Shown: positions 1 to 8,600 of the stretch, piece after piece
Layout: every line of letters begins with the position of its first letter
Position numbering within the stretch: position 1 is the first letter of the stretch
Notes under the pieces: generated by a model
The model's input: the letters and a program-made list of their open reading frames with translations, nothing else
Database searches by the model: none
Told to the model about the DNA's origin: nothing
Program-made: the position numbers and the translations under genes
Source of the DNA: Pycnococcus provasolii
Lineage: Eukaryota; Chlorophyta; Pseudoscourfieldiophyceae; Pseudoscourfieldiales; Pycnococcaceae
DNA length: 64,000 nt
Direction: 5' to 3'
Assembly (NCBI GenBank): GCA_938743325.2
Contig: OW568894.1
Location: 124,001-188,000, forward strand

Positions 1-1454
1 TTCCTGGCCGCGGCGAAGTCGGCGCGCGCGTACGCGCAGTTGCCCTGATTCACGAGCGCGTTGGCATTGTAGCGGTCGTAGTCCACCGCGGTGTCGGCGT
101 ACTTCTGCGCCTCGTCCACGTTGCCCTCGAGAAAGTGCAGGAAGCTCAGGTTCGTTGCGACACGCGTGCGCAGTGCAAGCTCCTTCTTCTCGAACTTCTT
201 GAGCTCGCTGACGGCACTCTCGAAGTCGCGCCTCTCGAGGTGGGCGATCGCCTTCGCCATCTCCACCTCCGCGCCGAGCTGCGACATACCCGCCGACTTG
301 ATCTGCTCCGCACACCAGTCGTAGCCTTTCTCGTACCCTGGATCCGTTCCGGTGGAGGGGAAGATGCTCGGTGCAATCAGACGCGCGGCGGATATCGTCA
401 GGCGGTGCGCAAGGATCTTCTGCCTTCTCATCTCGTCGTGCAGATCATCCGAGTGCATCGGCGTGTCGAGCTCCACGTCCGTCTCGCCGGAATCATCCGT
501 TTCGAACGGCGCAGGAACGCTGAGAAGCTGCGTGAATGCCTGCCTCATTTTCTCACGATCGCCGAGCGCGTAGCAGCAGACGACGAGGTTGAATCCCGTC
601 GCATGATCTGGGCAAGCCTCCATCACCGCGTCGTAGCTGTGCAAGGCATCCTGGTACTGCCCAAGCTTGGCAAACGCGTGTCCAATGTTGCGCATGATGC
701 GAAACCGAACCTCCTTCGCCGTCGACGGCACCTGGTCGAGCGCCATGCGGTACATCTTGATGGCGTTCGGGTACCTCCTCTGCTCGAAGTAGCAGTTTCC
801 CATGTTCACGCGCAGGCGTCCCGCGTGTCCAAACTGCTTGTTGCGAATGACGTGCGTGTACGTTTGCAGCGCCTCGGCATACAACGCATTTTTCTGGTAC
901 ATGACGGCAAGGTTGAAGCACACGGCATATGTCAGGTCTATGTTCTGCGAGTCCTGCAGCCCGTGCTGTTCGCGCTGCTTGACGAGCAGGCGTTCCTTCT
1001 TTCCCGCCTCCTTTGCTTTTTCGAGTGCCATGCCGAGGTCGCCGTCGCGCGCGCACTGCGTGCTTTCCTCGAGGAGAGTGTTGACCTTGCGTTCGGTATC
1101 TCTGCACATCTCCTCCGGCCCGCTTTCGCTTCTCTTCTGGAGTGGCCCGCTCGTCGGCAGCGCGGGTCCCGTCGGCCCACTCCCTCCGAGCGGATCGAAG
1201 CCACCGGCTGCGCCTCTTCGACTTGCTGTTTTTGGCGCACTTTTGTATCCGGATCCCTTGTTGGAGGTCATAGGCCGTCCATCCTCCCCTCCGACGAGTG
1301 TTCCCGTTCCGGGCATGCCACTTCGACTTGCCATGCCTGACCCAGGCCGTCCGGAGAACGCGTTCTGCGCCGTGGGTTGTTGGCTATCCGTGACAGCGGC
1401 GTCCGCCACACCCGGCGCGTAGCCCGTGTACAGGTCACCGTCATCCTCCTGCAT
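1..1454 (-). CDS. IFT88: Intraflagellar transport protein IFT88 (N-terminal part; runs off the left edge)
   Basis: IFT88 is a core subunit of the IFT-B complex that carries cargo along the ciliary axoneme. About 484 residues are visible. The first residues (MQEDDGDLYTGYAPG) resemble the acidic DDDLY start of IFT88, followed by a Gly/Ser/Pro-rich linker to about residue 130. Then come tetratricopeptide repeats, for example NLAVMYQKNALYAEALQTY and RFRIMRNIGHAFAKLGQYQ, and near the window edge a repeat with YDRYNANALVNQGNCAY, close to the human ADRYNPSALTNKGN segment. The reading frame is open to position 3. The start is the ATG at 1454-1452. The gene is divergent from the tepsin-like gene across 866 bp. 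The missing C-terminal half lies beyond the window. Confidence 0.88.
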   Translation of the reverse strand, partial: MQEDDGDLYTGYAPGVADAAVTDSQQPTAQNAFSGRPGSGMASRSGMPGTGTLVGGEDGRPMTSNKGSGYKSAPKTASRRGAAGGFDPLGGSGPTGPALPTSGPLQKRSESGPEEMCRDTERKVNTLLEESTQCARDGDLGMALEKAKEAGKKERLLVKQREQHGLQDSQNIDLTYAVCFNLAVMYQKNALYAEALQTYTHVIRNKQFGHAGRLRVNMGNCYFEQRRYPNAIKMYRMALDQVPSTAKEVRFRIMRNIGHAFAKLGQYQDALHSYDAVMEACPDHATGFNLVVCCYALGDREKMRQAFTQLLSVPAPFETDDSGETDVELDTPMHSDDLHDEMRRQKILAHRLTISAARLIAPSIFPSTGTDPGYEKGYDWCAEQIKSAGMSQLGAEVEMAKAIAHLERRDFESAVSELKKFEKKELALRTRVATNLSFLHFLEGNVDEAQKYADTAVDYDRYNANALVNQGNCAYARADFAAAR

Positions 1455-2320
1455 GGATCGTCAGATGTTACGTACGTGTTATTTGTATGTATATATATAT
1501 TTTTTTGTGTGTGTGTGTGAGTCAGAAAAGTTCCGCTTGTTAAGGTACAGCAAGGTGCTACGTGGCCAATGAACACCACGAAGAAAAACACGAAACATGA
1601 ACATTCAGGTCGTGGCCTCCTCCCCTTCCGCCCATAACTCGCTCCAAGCAAGAAGGAAAAGAAACAGGCCCGCCTGTCCCTATTCCTACTACAGAAAAAA
1701 GAACACATGACAAGCCGCAAAGTTCTTAGAAGCACACGCGAAGCAAAACCAGCCACTGCCGTTAATCACCACCACCCAATGCTGACACCACCACCAGATA
1801 CAAGGAAAACAGCGAGACGAGGAGAAACAGCCATTGCATGGCATTCACGTACCATGTTTCCCCAGGCAGGTTTCCCTAATTCTTGTCGTCAACAACAATG
1901 AGAGGAGTCTCAAGGGTCGAGGCGAAGCAGAAGCAGAAGCAGGCCGCGGGAAAGGGAAGAAGCGGTTGGTTGGGAGTCCAAGGATTCAACGCAACGTGTG
2001 TATCCCCAGGCACCAGGGGGTTTCTTTGGATTCCGGGAGCGGGAAAGGACAGGGGGGGGGGGGGGTGCAGCGAAGTTGGTTGGTTGGTTTCAAGTTTTCA
2101 ACGGATGGATCTTGGAAAGGAGGGGACTCATACCCTTAGACTGTTAGGGTTAGGGTTAGGGTTAGCTGTTTAGGGTTGGGTTAGGGTTAGGGTTAGGATT
2201 AGGATTAGGGTTCGGGTTAGGGTTAGGCAGGTTAGGGTTAGGGCTACGATAGTTTTTTCGGGCTCCCCTCTCTTTTTGGTTTGTTTCCTCGGCTCATTTT
2301 ACGTATCACGACAACAACAA
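1455..2320. other. Intergenic, divergent promoter region of IFT88 and the tepsin-like gene
   Basis: This 866 bp stretch has no convincing coding sequence. It holds a TATATATAT tract just upstream of the IFT88 start (about 1490-1500), a TG dinucleotide run (1506-1519), a GAAGCA-rich patch near 1924-1945, a run of 14 G (2052-2065) and a degenerate telomere-like array listed separately. Confidence 0.6.
2143..2244 (+). repeat. Interstitial telomere-like array (TTAGGG and variants)
   Basis: About fifteen tandem TTAGGG units with variants (TTTAGGG, TTAGGATTAGGA, TTCGGG) lie on the plus strand. The array ends 76 bp before the ATG of the tepsin-like gene. It is short, degenerate and inside a gene-dense region, so it is not a chromosome end. 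It is the longest of six such patches in the window. Confidence 0.9.
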
Positions 2321-2905
2321 ATGGCCGATGCTACTACTAATGCGATTGGTGGTGGTGGTTTGAATCATCTCTCTCGTCGTCACTCCGACGTCGTGCGTCA
2401 CGGTGTCTCCGCCGCCGCCGGATCCGCGGAGGTGAGATTAGTCGACTCGACGTGCGCGCCTGGTGGACTCCGTGTTCCTCTCACGACACAACAGTGCAAA
2501 CAGTTCTTCGCAGCAGCCACCAACCTAGACGGATTCACCATCGCAGCCGCGCTCATCACGCTCGTGTGCGCGCCGCCGCAAGGCACACAAAACGCGTGGC
2601 ACGCGCAAGTCAGAGCTCTGTGCATCATTGAGGAGGCGTTCAACGCGGATGCGTCCAAACTTGTCGGCGACATCGTCGCAGGTGTGCGTGCAGAGGCGGA
2701 AGTCGTCACGGAACTCGCGAACGACCCGAACGCACACGAGAAGGCGCGTCAGAAGGCGGTGGAGGTGGCGAAAAGAATCGCCGAGACGTCGTCAGCCGGG
2801 GGAGCGCCGCTGATACCGAGTGCGGTGGAATTAACGACGAACGTACCACTTGAGGCGGCACCTTCGTCTGGTTTGTCCGCGGTGGACCAGCTCATGCTCC
2901 TATGA
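2321..2905 (+). CDS. Tepsin/MTV1-like protein with a VHS-like domain
   Basis: The 194-residue product has a Gly/Ala-rich start, then a conserved helical stretch from about residue 40 to 150. That stretch begins RLVDSTCAPGG, continues with a TTQQCKQFFAAATNLDGF segment, and then WHAQVRALCIIEEAF. This resembles the VHS-like domain of tepsin, the AP-4 accessory protein, and of plant MTV1, where a Leu-Asp-Gly segment precedes WQVRLKALCVLEA. Such proteins act in coated-vesicle traffic at the trans-Golgi. No separate ENTH domain is present, so this would be a shortened version. The start is the first ATG; an upstream in-frame TTG at 2276 lies against the telomere-like array. The gene is convergent with the UBC7-like gene. 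The family call rests on remembered motifs and is moderate. Confidence 0.45.
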   Translation: MADATTNAIGGGGLNHLSRRHSDVVRHGVSAAAGSAEVRLVDSTCAPGGLRVPLTTQQCKQFFAAATNLDGFTIAAALITLVCAPPQGTQNAWHAQVRALCIIEEAFNADASKLVGDIVAGVRAEAEVVTELANDPNAHEKARQKAVEVAKRIAETSSAGGAPLIPSAVELTTNVPLEAAPSSGLSAVDQLMLL

Positions 2906-3076
2906 AGAGCGAGCCCTCTTCACAGACGCACATCCTCTTCTCCACAAAATCGTAAGGTGTGACAGAACGTCTGAATTGTACCACAACTGTGTCGTCTCGT
3001 TTGTTTTCATATTTGTTTGTTTCCCCTGGTTTTTTACAAAAGGAGTTTTTCTTATCTTGTCTTGTTGTTCGACCAC

Positions 3077-3595
3077 TTAGCACTCCTGACTCTTGCGCAC
3101 GATGCGCGCAACGCGCTTCTTGTACGCATCGCGGTCCTCACGCCACTCCTTTGCCGCGTCAATGTTCGCGGGGCTCTCGTCGTTAGGCGAGCTGAGCATG
3201 GAGATGATGGAGACGAGGATGGTTTCGATGGTGTGCACGGGCGTCCACCTCTCGCTCGCGTGCTCGTATCCGTTCGGGTCGTCTCCTGCGCTGTGAAGGA
3301 TGGAGATGCAGACGCGTCCGTCTGTGTACACGTTAGGGTGCCACATCTCGGACGTGAACCGCACGGTGGGCGGGCTCTGCGGGTAGTCCGTGGGGAAGGA
3401 CATGACGGCGTTGAAGAATCCGCCCTCGTAGTACGTGTCAGGCGGTCCGATGATGGTGACAGCCCACTCGAGTATGTTGTTGTCGTCGACAAGTCCCGCC
3501 GAGAACCCCTCGACGGGATGCCTTGTGAGCTCTTTCAGCTGCCTCCTTAGAAGGAGCATCGCCTGGTCCGCACCTGAACCTGAGGAGGACGCCAT
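3077..3595 (-). CDS. UBE2G1: Ubiquitin-conjugating enzyme E2, UBE2G1/UBC7 type
   Basis: This 172-residue E2 accepts ubiquitin from E1 as a thioester and passes it to substrates with an E3; the UBC7/UBE2G group works in ER-associated and cytosolic degradation. The UBC fold spans nearly the whole protein. Visible landmarks are LLLRRQLKEL near the start, HPVEGFSAGL (26-35), the HPN triad (86-88), the catalytic Cys at about residue 96 (GRVCISILH), and the acidic-loop insertion after it that marks the G/UBC7 class (AGDDPNGYEHASERW). The C-terminus AKEWREDRDAYKKRVARIVRKSQ matches UBE2G1. The ATG at 3595 gives the expected length. A TGTAA signal lies 38 nt after the stop (3038-3034). It is divergent from the TPR gene. 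Confidence 0.93.
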   Translation of the reverse strand: MASSSGSGADQAMLLLRRQLKELTRHPVEGFSAGLVDDNNILEWAVTIIGPPDTYYEGGFFNAVMSFPTDYPQSPPTVRFTSEMWHPNVYTDGRVCISILHSAGDDPNGYEHASERWTPVHTIETILVSIISMLSSPNDESPANIDAAKEWREDRDAYKKRVARIVRKSQEC

Positions 3596-4245
3596 TGCGC
3601 TTACAGTGTGATGAATGAAGAATGATGAAAAAGCAAAAGCGCGGTGGGGTCCCGAGCGAGAAAGAAAGAGGGGGGAGGTTGGTCTCGAGAGTTTGGGCGG
3701 AGCAGAACAGGGGAGTTTGGGGAGGGAGGGAGGGGGAGGGAAGGAAGCAGGCTTTTTTTCACCCCTGCAGGAAAACCTAATCATCTCCCCTTGGCCCTTG
3801 GGCCTCTCTTGGGCCTTGCTGTTGTGTTCGCGCGCCTAGTCCAGTTTTGGGGATCCACCTCTTGCGCACCACCATAAGGTTAGACTTTCTTCTGGGGATC
3901 CCCCTCTTGCGCACCAGTCTACCTTACCGAGGAACTATCAATAAAATCTGTTTGCCGACTGTTTTGGCGAAGTTACTTGGGGATCTTGCGCACCACCATT
4001 CAGTAGACTACCTTCTGGGGATCCACATCTTGCGCACAGCAATTCCCTGTCCGTGTATGTGGTGTGTCTTGGGGATCCCCCTCTTGCCCTTGTTTTATGC
4101 GATAAGAGTATGTAGGGCCATAGAGTCCTGTTCGGTGTGGCTTGGGGATCCATCTCTTGGGACCTCGTTTGCGCCCTCCCTGGAGTTGCCCCCCCCCCAA
4201 ACCAGTGGGGACCCTTTTGACCTTACATTTACCTGTTTTCATGGA
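3596..4245. other. Intergenic, divergent region filled by GGGGATCC repeats
   Basis: This 650 bp stretch separates the UBC7-like gene and the small TPR gene. The part nearest the UBC7 start is G/A-rich (GGGAGGGAGGGGGAGGG near 3720). From 3849 to 4167 it holds six copies of a repeat listed separately. A plus-strand frame stays open across the repeats into the TPR gene, but its only upstream start is a TTG at 3847 and the translated repeats are not conserved as protein. Confidence 0.6.
3849..4167 (+). repeat. Six interspersed copies of a GGGGATCC-N-CCTCTTGCGCACC repeat
   Basis: Copies begin at 3849, 3894, 3979, 4017, 4071 and 4144, all in the same orientation, spaced 45, 85, 38, 54 and 73 bp. 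The consensus is GGGGATCC, one variable base, then CCTCTTGCGCACC. The third copy lacks the central bases (GGGGATCTTGCGCACC), and the last two diverge after CTCTTG. Most copies are preceded by TT or CT. The core GGGGATCC recurs in other intergenic regions of the window. Confidence 0.85.
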
Positions 4246-4710
4246 ATGGACATCCTCACGCGTCCCTTCATCGACGAGGACGTTCGTCTCGAGCACTCCT
4301 TAGAATTAGCAGCCTTGACATTCGGATCGTCCTCCCTGGAATTCGCATCAGCATGCCTCGACCTCTCCGACGTCTACGCGGCGTCTAACATGAACCTGCA
4401 CCGCGCCACAGTGTTAGCGCAACACGCACTTGACATACGAACCTCACTACTTGGACAACACGACGCAGCGACCGCTATCGCCGCATCAAGGTTAGCGATA
4501 CTTCTGCACATGACCAACAGACACGCGGAGGCGCAGAACGTTGAAACCTTCGCCAACGAGAGCGTAGAGGCGGTGTGCGAAAACACCGGCGCCAACGCAA
4601 GGCGGGCGTGGAAAAGAGTCAGGGCAAAAGTGCTCGTGCCAACACCAAGTACAAGACAGCCGAAACCATCCTCCATCGGAAAAACCAAGTCGGGCGTGCG
4701 CAGAAAGTAA
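4246..4710 (+). CDS. Small TPR-like (kinesin-light-chain-style) protein
   Basis: The 154-residue product contains two or three helical pairs that read like kinesin-light-chain TPRs: a segment ending FASACLDLSDVYAASN, then ATVLAQHALDIRTSLLGQHD, then ATAIAASRLAILLHMTNRHAEA. The C-terminus is basic (SSIGKTKSGVRRK). Such TPRs bind other proteins; no enzyme motif is visible and the partner is unknown. The start chosen is the ATG (MDILTRP) after the repeat array, where codon usage becomes gene-like. A TGTAA signal follows the stop (4726-4730). The gene converges on the SNAPC1-like gene with only 30 bp between stops. Confidence 0.6.
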   Translation: MDILTRPFIDEDVRLEHSLELAALTFGSSSLEFASACLDLSDVYAASNMNLHRATVLAQHALDIRTSLLGQHDAATAIAASRLAILLHMTNRHAEAQNVETFANESVEAVCENTGANARRAWKRVRAKVLVPTPSTRQPKPSSIGKTKSGVRRK

Positions 4711-4725
4711 GAAGAACATGACTAT

Positions 4726-4745
4726 TGTAACATACGTACATTACA
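4726..4745. terminator. Back-to-back TGTAA poly(A) signals of two convergent genes
   Basis: Plus-strand TGTAA at 4726-4730 serves the TPR gene. Minus-strand TGTAA at 4745-4741 serves the SNAPC1-like gene, and its last three bases are that gene's TAA stop codon. Confidence 0.6.
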
Positions 4746-6423
4746 AGTCCAACAAGTGGGGGTCATCTGCCGACGCTGACGCTGCTCGCGTATGCGCTGA
4801 AACAGACGACGCAAGGTGAGGGCGATTTGGACGTCGTTCGATGCGATATGTCGCACCGTCTGTCGTCTTCTGCGATGTTGTAAACGACATCAACCCCTTG
4901 GAGCCCGTGCGCACGGCTGAGGTGGCGTCAATGCGTCGGTACGACGTTCGGGCGCTACCCAGCAGCCCGAATCGTTCCTTCCGTCCCCCAGACGGACGCA
5001 GTGCCATCGCATCAGCAGATGGTGGCTCTGGGATATCATTCGCGTCGGGCCGCGGCGGCGGCGGCGGCGGCGGTGGTGATTGCTGCATGTTGCTCGACTT
5101 GCTTGACTTGCGTTTTTTCGCAGGCGGCGGTGCAATCTCGCCATCCTCCAACTCTGGAGGCGGCGGAGGAAGTTGAGCAGGAGGAGGAGGAGGAGGAGGA
5201 GGGGAAACTCGAGCAGGAGGTGGTGCAGCAGGAGGAGGAGGAGGAGCAGCAGCAGCAGCGGCGGCGGCAGATGCAGAAGCCACTGCCGCAGCCATGGGAA
5301 GTGGAGGAGCGGGAGGAGGTTGTTTTCTCGGACGGCCACGTTTGCGCTTTTCTCCCGGGTTCTCCGGGTCTTTCTTCGGTCGGCCGCGCTTTCGTTTCTC
5401 ACTATCAGGTGCAGTCGTCAGCGAAGGTTGCTTCTTAGGCCGTTCGGTCGTGCTATTTTCCGGATCATTCCTTGGACGTCCCACCTTTCGGTGCCCTGGT
5501 TTAGAAACGGTAGTGCGTACACGTGGCGGCGGAGGAGGAGGCATCATCACTGGATCAGGCGCACGATTTCCAGCTGGTCCGATGTCAGGCAGAATGCCAA
5601 CGCCAAGTGGCTTTTGTGTGGAACCGACGGCGACAGCAAGTACTTGTGCTGGCCCAACAGCTGCGTCGCGATATCGCTGCCTATAGCGAGCCTCTTTTTC
5701 TTTCGCCGCCTCCTTACGAGAGAATTTGTACGCTATTCCAGGAAGTTTCCGGCGGGTCACCTTCGTGGTTGTTTTCGCCACGCCGATCTCCTTTTTCGCC
5801 GGCACTTGCAACCGCTTTCTCTCATGCCTTCGAAGATTTCTCCATGGCACCGCCACCGAAATGCCCAGTCCCGACTCACCGTCGTGATCTGGTATCGCGA
5901 GTGCTGCCACCATCGCCTCCCGCGTGAGATTCGTCGTTCCGGCTGGTGGTGTTGGTGCCAGAGTGTCTGCCCCAACCGCCGTTGTAAGGCGCTGCTTCAC
6001 AGCCGCTTGACCGAGAGCATTCGAGCACGTCTTGGAGAAATTGAAGAGCACGTCTTGGAGAACATTGAGCGATTGTGCAGTTTGATGTGGCGGCTCGTCG
6101 GCGCCCAGTCCAGTGAGCGCATTGTCGTAATCAGCAAGAGCTAAGGTGGCTGTAGGTGCTGAACTCAAGCCAAGCACCTCCGCCATCTCGTCATTTGATA
6201 CGGCTTGTGTTGACTCGATCTCTTTCGCAGCTTGCGCAGTCACTGGGCAAAGCGTATGAGCCACCTCATGAGCCACCTCCCACGCCTTTGAGAGAGCCAG
6301 TTTGCGCCGTTCATCTTGGCTGACGACAAATTTAGCCCCCAAAAGCGCCCCCGCACCCTTCGTGGGTCTCACAGTTTCGGCAGAGAGCACGGAAAGCAGC
6401 CGTTTATTCGCCGCTGACTCACC

Positions 6424-6458
<35 letters not shown>

Positions 6459-7257
6459 ATTTGTCGACGGCAAGAGCGGGTGCGGGCGTGCTGCAGTTGA
6501 CGAACGGAAATGCGCCAATCACGCAGATGGGCGCACCGCCGTCCACTCCCACGAGCAAGTGCGCTAGGACGGAACACACGTCGTCCATGCAGTTTCTGTT
6601 GGCACTCGCTAGTTCGGCAAGTTGCCCCAGCGCAGCGAGCGTCGCAGGATCAACGTAAGGCCGTGTCCATGGGCCGGTAACGACGCGTCTCGTTCGCCCT
6701 GACGCGTCCGCGAGCACGGTCGTCGTCTCTCTTTCTGGAAGTTGCGTCGCGTACAGCACGTACGTGCAGAAGAGTCCAGCGACGGCAGCAAGCACGCGCG
6801 CGTCCGTCAATGGTGGTGGTGCCGCTGATGGTGATTTGTCGGCGACAAAGTGCGCGATGTTATTGGCGATGTGTGCCAAAGATCTCTGGTACAGTTTTTG
6901 CGTATAGTCCGTCTGGTGCATTTCCCACACCGGCTGGTTGAGTTCGTGCAGGAAGAATAGCGATGTGCGGTTCCAGTGCTCTAAGAAGAAGTCAAGAGAA
7001 AAGAAAGAGTCTAGCCCTAAGGATGACGATGACAAGGACGAAGAGGAAGCCGCTGAAGCTGAAGCTGCTATGACATCATCGATGTCACGCTCATAGCAAA
7101 GAGGTTTCACACAATGAGATAACGAGGAACCTAGGGAGTCGAGTCCTCCTGAAGGAAGGTTTCTTTTGGTTGTACGACGCCTCTCCTGAGAAGAACGACC
7201 ACCACCACCACCAGCAGAAGGAGCAGGAGGATGTGCCGCCGCCAAAGCCGACGCCAT
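4741..7257 (-). CDS. SNAPC1/SNAP43-like protein with AT-hooks and poly-Pro tail
   Basis: The 838-residue product has an N-terminal helical region (about 85-260) resembling the SNAP43 domain of snRNA-activating protein complex subunit 1, which recruits RNA polymerases II and III to small-RNA promoters. Matching parts are the FFLEHWNRTSLFFLHELN segment, a YTQKLYQRSLAHIANN helix, and VLAAVAGLFCTYVLYATQLPE, parallel to the RVGGLYLLYGLYNTQ element of the family. Past residue 500 the protein is low-complexity: three AT-hook cores near 595 (KVGRPRND), 625 (KRGRPKKD) and 643 (KRGRPRKQ), then long Pro and Ala runs. Family SNAPC1 proteins are usually about half this length. Its stop lies inside a TGTAA signal. 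The divergent neighbour shares a telomere-like promoter patch. Confidence 0.6.
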
Positions 7258-7311
7258 GGCCCAACAAACACGTTGGGGGTGGGAACGGGACTTCGCAAAA
7301 CCAGGGATCTC

Positions 7312-7363
7312 GTAACCCTAGTTGTAACCCTAACCCTAACCCAATTCCTGTGTAAACCCTAAC
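7312..7363 (-). promoter_or_regulatory. Telo-box/telomere-like patch in a 152 bp divergent promoter
   Basis: The plus strand carries several CCCTAA units and ends in GTAAACCCTAAC (7352-7363), which contains the plant telo-box AAACCCTAA. The patch starts 55 bp from the SNAPC1-like ATG and ends 46 bp before the ATG at 7410. Confidence 0.7.
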
Positions 7364-7409
7364 GCCTTTTCAGCCTCCCTCAGTGCCTCCCTCTTGGCCT
7401 CTTGACCGC

Positions 7410-8585
7410 ATGGACTTATTAGCGTCCGCTTTCATCACCACGTGTCATTTTCAAGGGTGTCCTGTCACATCCATGTCGCCCATGGTGTCAAACAACGTCA
7501 GGGTACTGAGAAGTGACCGTCTCGCTCATAGTCTCATCAAGCTCACAACAGCACATCCACCTCCAGGGGGTAGCACTCCTTCTCTTCGCATGAATATTAA
7601 TAAACTGCAGTCGCTGTGGGCTGGCTACGGCGTGATCTCGCGTGTTCGTGTTGTGTTTGTGCCTCCTTGCGGTGGTGATCTTGATCTTAGCAAGTTTGGG
7701 TCTCTAATCCTTAAGCAAGTCGCACCACCACCTTCGTTGTCTTCTTCGTCACTCAAAGAAGACGTCTCGCACTTGCGCAAACTGAAATCGTATCAGGTGG
7801 AAGCGGCGTTCTACTCGTCGGAGATACCGGCTGAGCTGGCATCGCGTCGCGCACATGTGCCAATGTTAATTGACAGATGTGGCGATGTCGTGGATGAAGG
7901 AGGACTCGAGCTACTACTAAGCGACCTCGACAACGAAGGATTCACGAGCCGACTCTCTGGATCGAAAGCGCACGTGGAAGCGGCACTAACACTGCTGGCG
8001 AAAATACACGCCACGTACTTCGAAAGGAAACTGCCCGAAGGGTTGTGGGAACAAGCTTGTTACTGGCACCTTGAGACCAGACTTTCTGAGTTGAGAGACA
8101 TGTCAGACAAGAGACTGCAGTCTGCCGCTCCTGCACTCGACAGGCGGCTGAGACAAGCGACGCGCGGAATGACACTACTGCACGGCGACGCAAAGGCGGA
8201 CAACCTGCTCATAGGAGACGACGGCGGTGCCGCCGCGTACGACTTTCAGTACACCGGCGCCGGGCTGGGAGCAAGAGACGTTGCCTATCTGTTGGTGTCA
8301 AGCTGTGATGCGCGAACGCTTGAGCTCGAGGAAGCGAGTCTGCTGAACACATACCATGCCGCGCTTCTCGAAGCTGGCGTTCCGCCCACATTCACCAGAG
8401 ATATGCTGCAAGACGATTTTGACATCTCCGTCGCGGATTATATGCGCTTCATGGACGGTTGGGGTGAATGGGGAAACGCTCGCTGGGCAAGAAAAAGAAC
8501 CAACGTTGTACTCGACCGTCTCGAGAAAGCGATGAAGACGAGTGGTGACTGGGATGGCGCCATCGCAACCGTGTATAGTCAATGA
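7410..8585 (+). CDS. Ecdysteroid-kinase-like / APH-fold phosphotransferase
   Basis: The 391-residue protein has the aminoglycoside-phosphotransferase-type kinase fold. The lobe with the expected lysine reads FGSLILKQVAPP (about residue 105). It is followed by KSYQVEAAFYSSEIPAEL, typical of the EcKinase family where SYxVE precedes FY. The catalytic loop is LLHGDAKADNLLIGDD (about 255), with HGD and a downstream Asn, and the metal-binding AAYDFQYTG takes the place of DFG. Family members phosphorylate small hydroxylated molecules such as steroids or choline; the substrate here is unknown. The first ATG is at 7410; an in-frame GTG at 7383 would add nine residues. The gene converges on ORC2 with 15 bp between stops. 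I see no TGTAA downstream. Confidence 0.72.
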   Translation: MDLLASAFITTCHFQGCPVTSMSPMVSNNVRVLRSDRLAHSLIKLTTAHPPPGGSTPSLRMNINKLQSLWAGYGVISRVRVVFVPPCGGDLDLSKFGSLILKQVAPPPSLSSSSLKEDVSHLRKLKSYQVEAAFYSSEIPAELASRRAHVPMLIDRCGDVVDEGGLELLLSDLDNEGFTSRLSGSKAHVEAALTLLAKIHATYFERKLPEGLWEQACYWHLETRLSELRDMSDKRLQSAAPALDRRLRQATRGMTLLHGDAKADNLLIGDDGGAAAYDFQYTGAGLGARDVAYLLVSSCDARTLELEEASLLNTYHAALLEAGVPPTFTRDMLQDDFDISVADYMRFMDGWGEWGNARWARKRTNVVLDRLEKAMKTSGDWDGAIATVYSQ

Positions 8586-8595
8586 ATGTTTTTCT

Positions 8596-8600
8596 TTACA
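8596..8600 (-). terminator. TGTAA poly(A) signal abutting the ORC2 stop
   Basis: Read on the minus strand, TGTAA follows the ORC2 TAA stop codon with no gap. It lies in the 15 bp between two convergent stop codons. Confidence 0.55.

Noticed and set aside
135-1340. 401-codon plus-strand frame at the left edge
   Set aside because: It is the complement of IFT88 codons in the same register and shows no protein-like motifs, whereas the minus strand gives clear TPRs.
2143-2244. A chromosome end or subtelomere
   Set aside because: The arrays are short, degenerate, in both orientations and scattered among housekeeping genes, so the window is not terminal.
3847-4245. N-terminal extension of the TPR gene through the GGGGATCC repeats
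   Set aside because: The only upstream start is TTG, repeat copies vary in spacing without regard to reading frame, and the translated part is unconserved.
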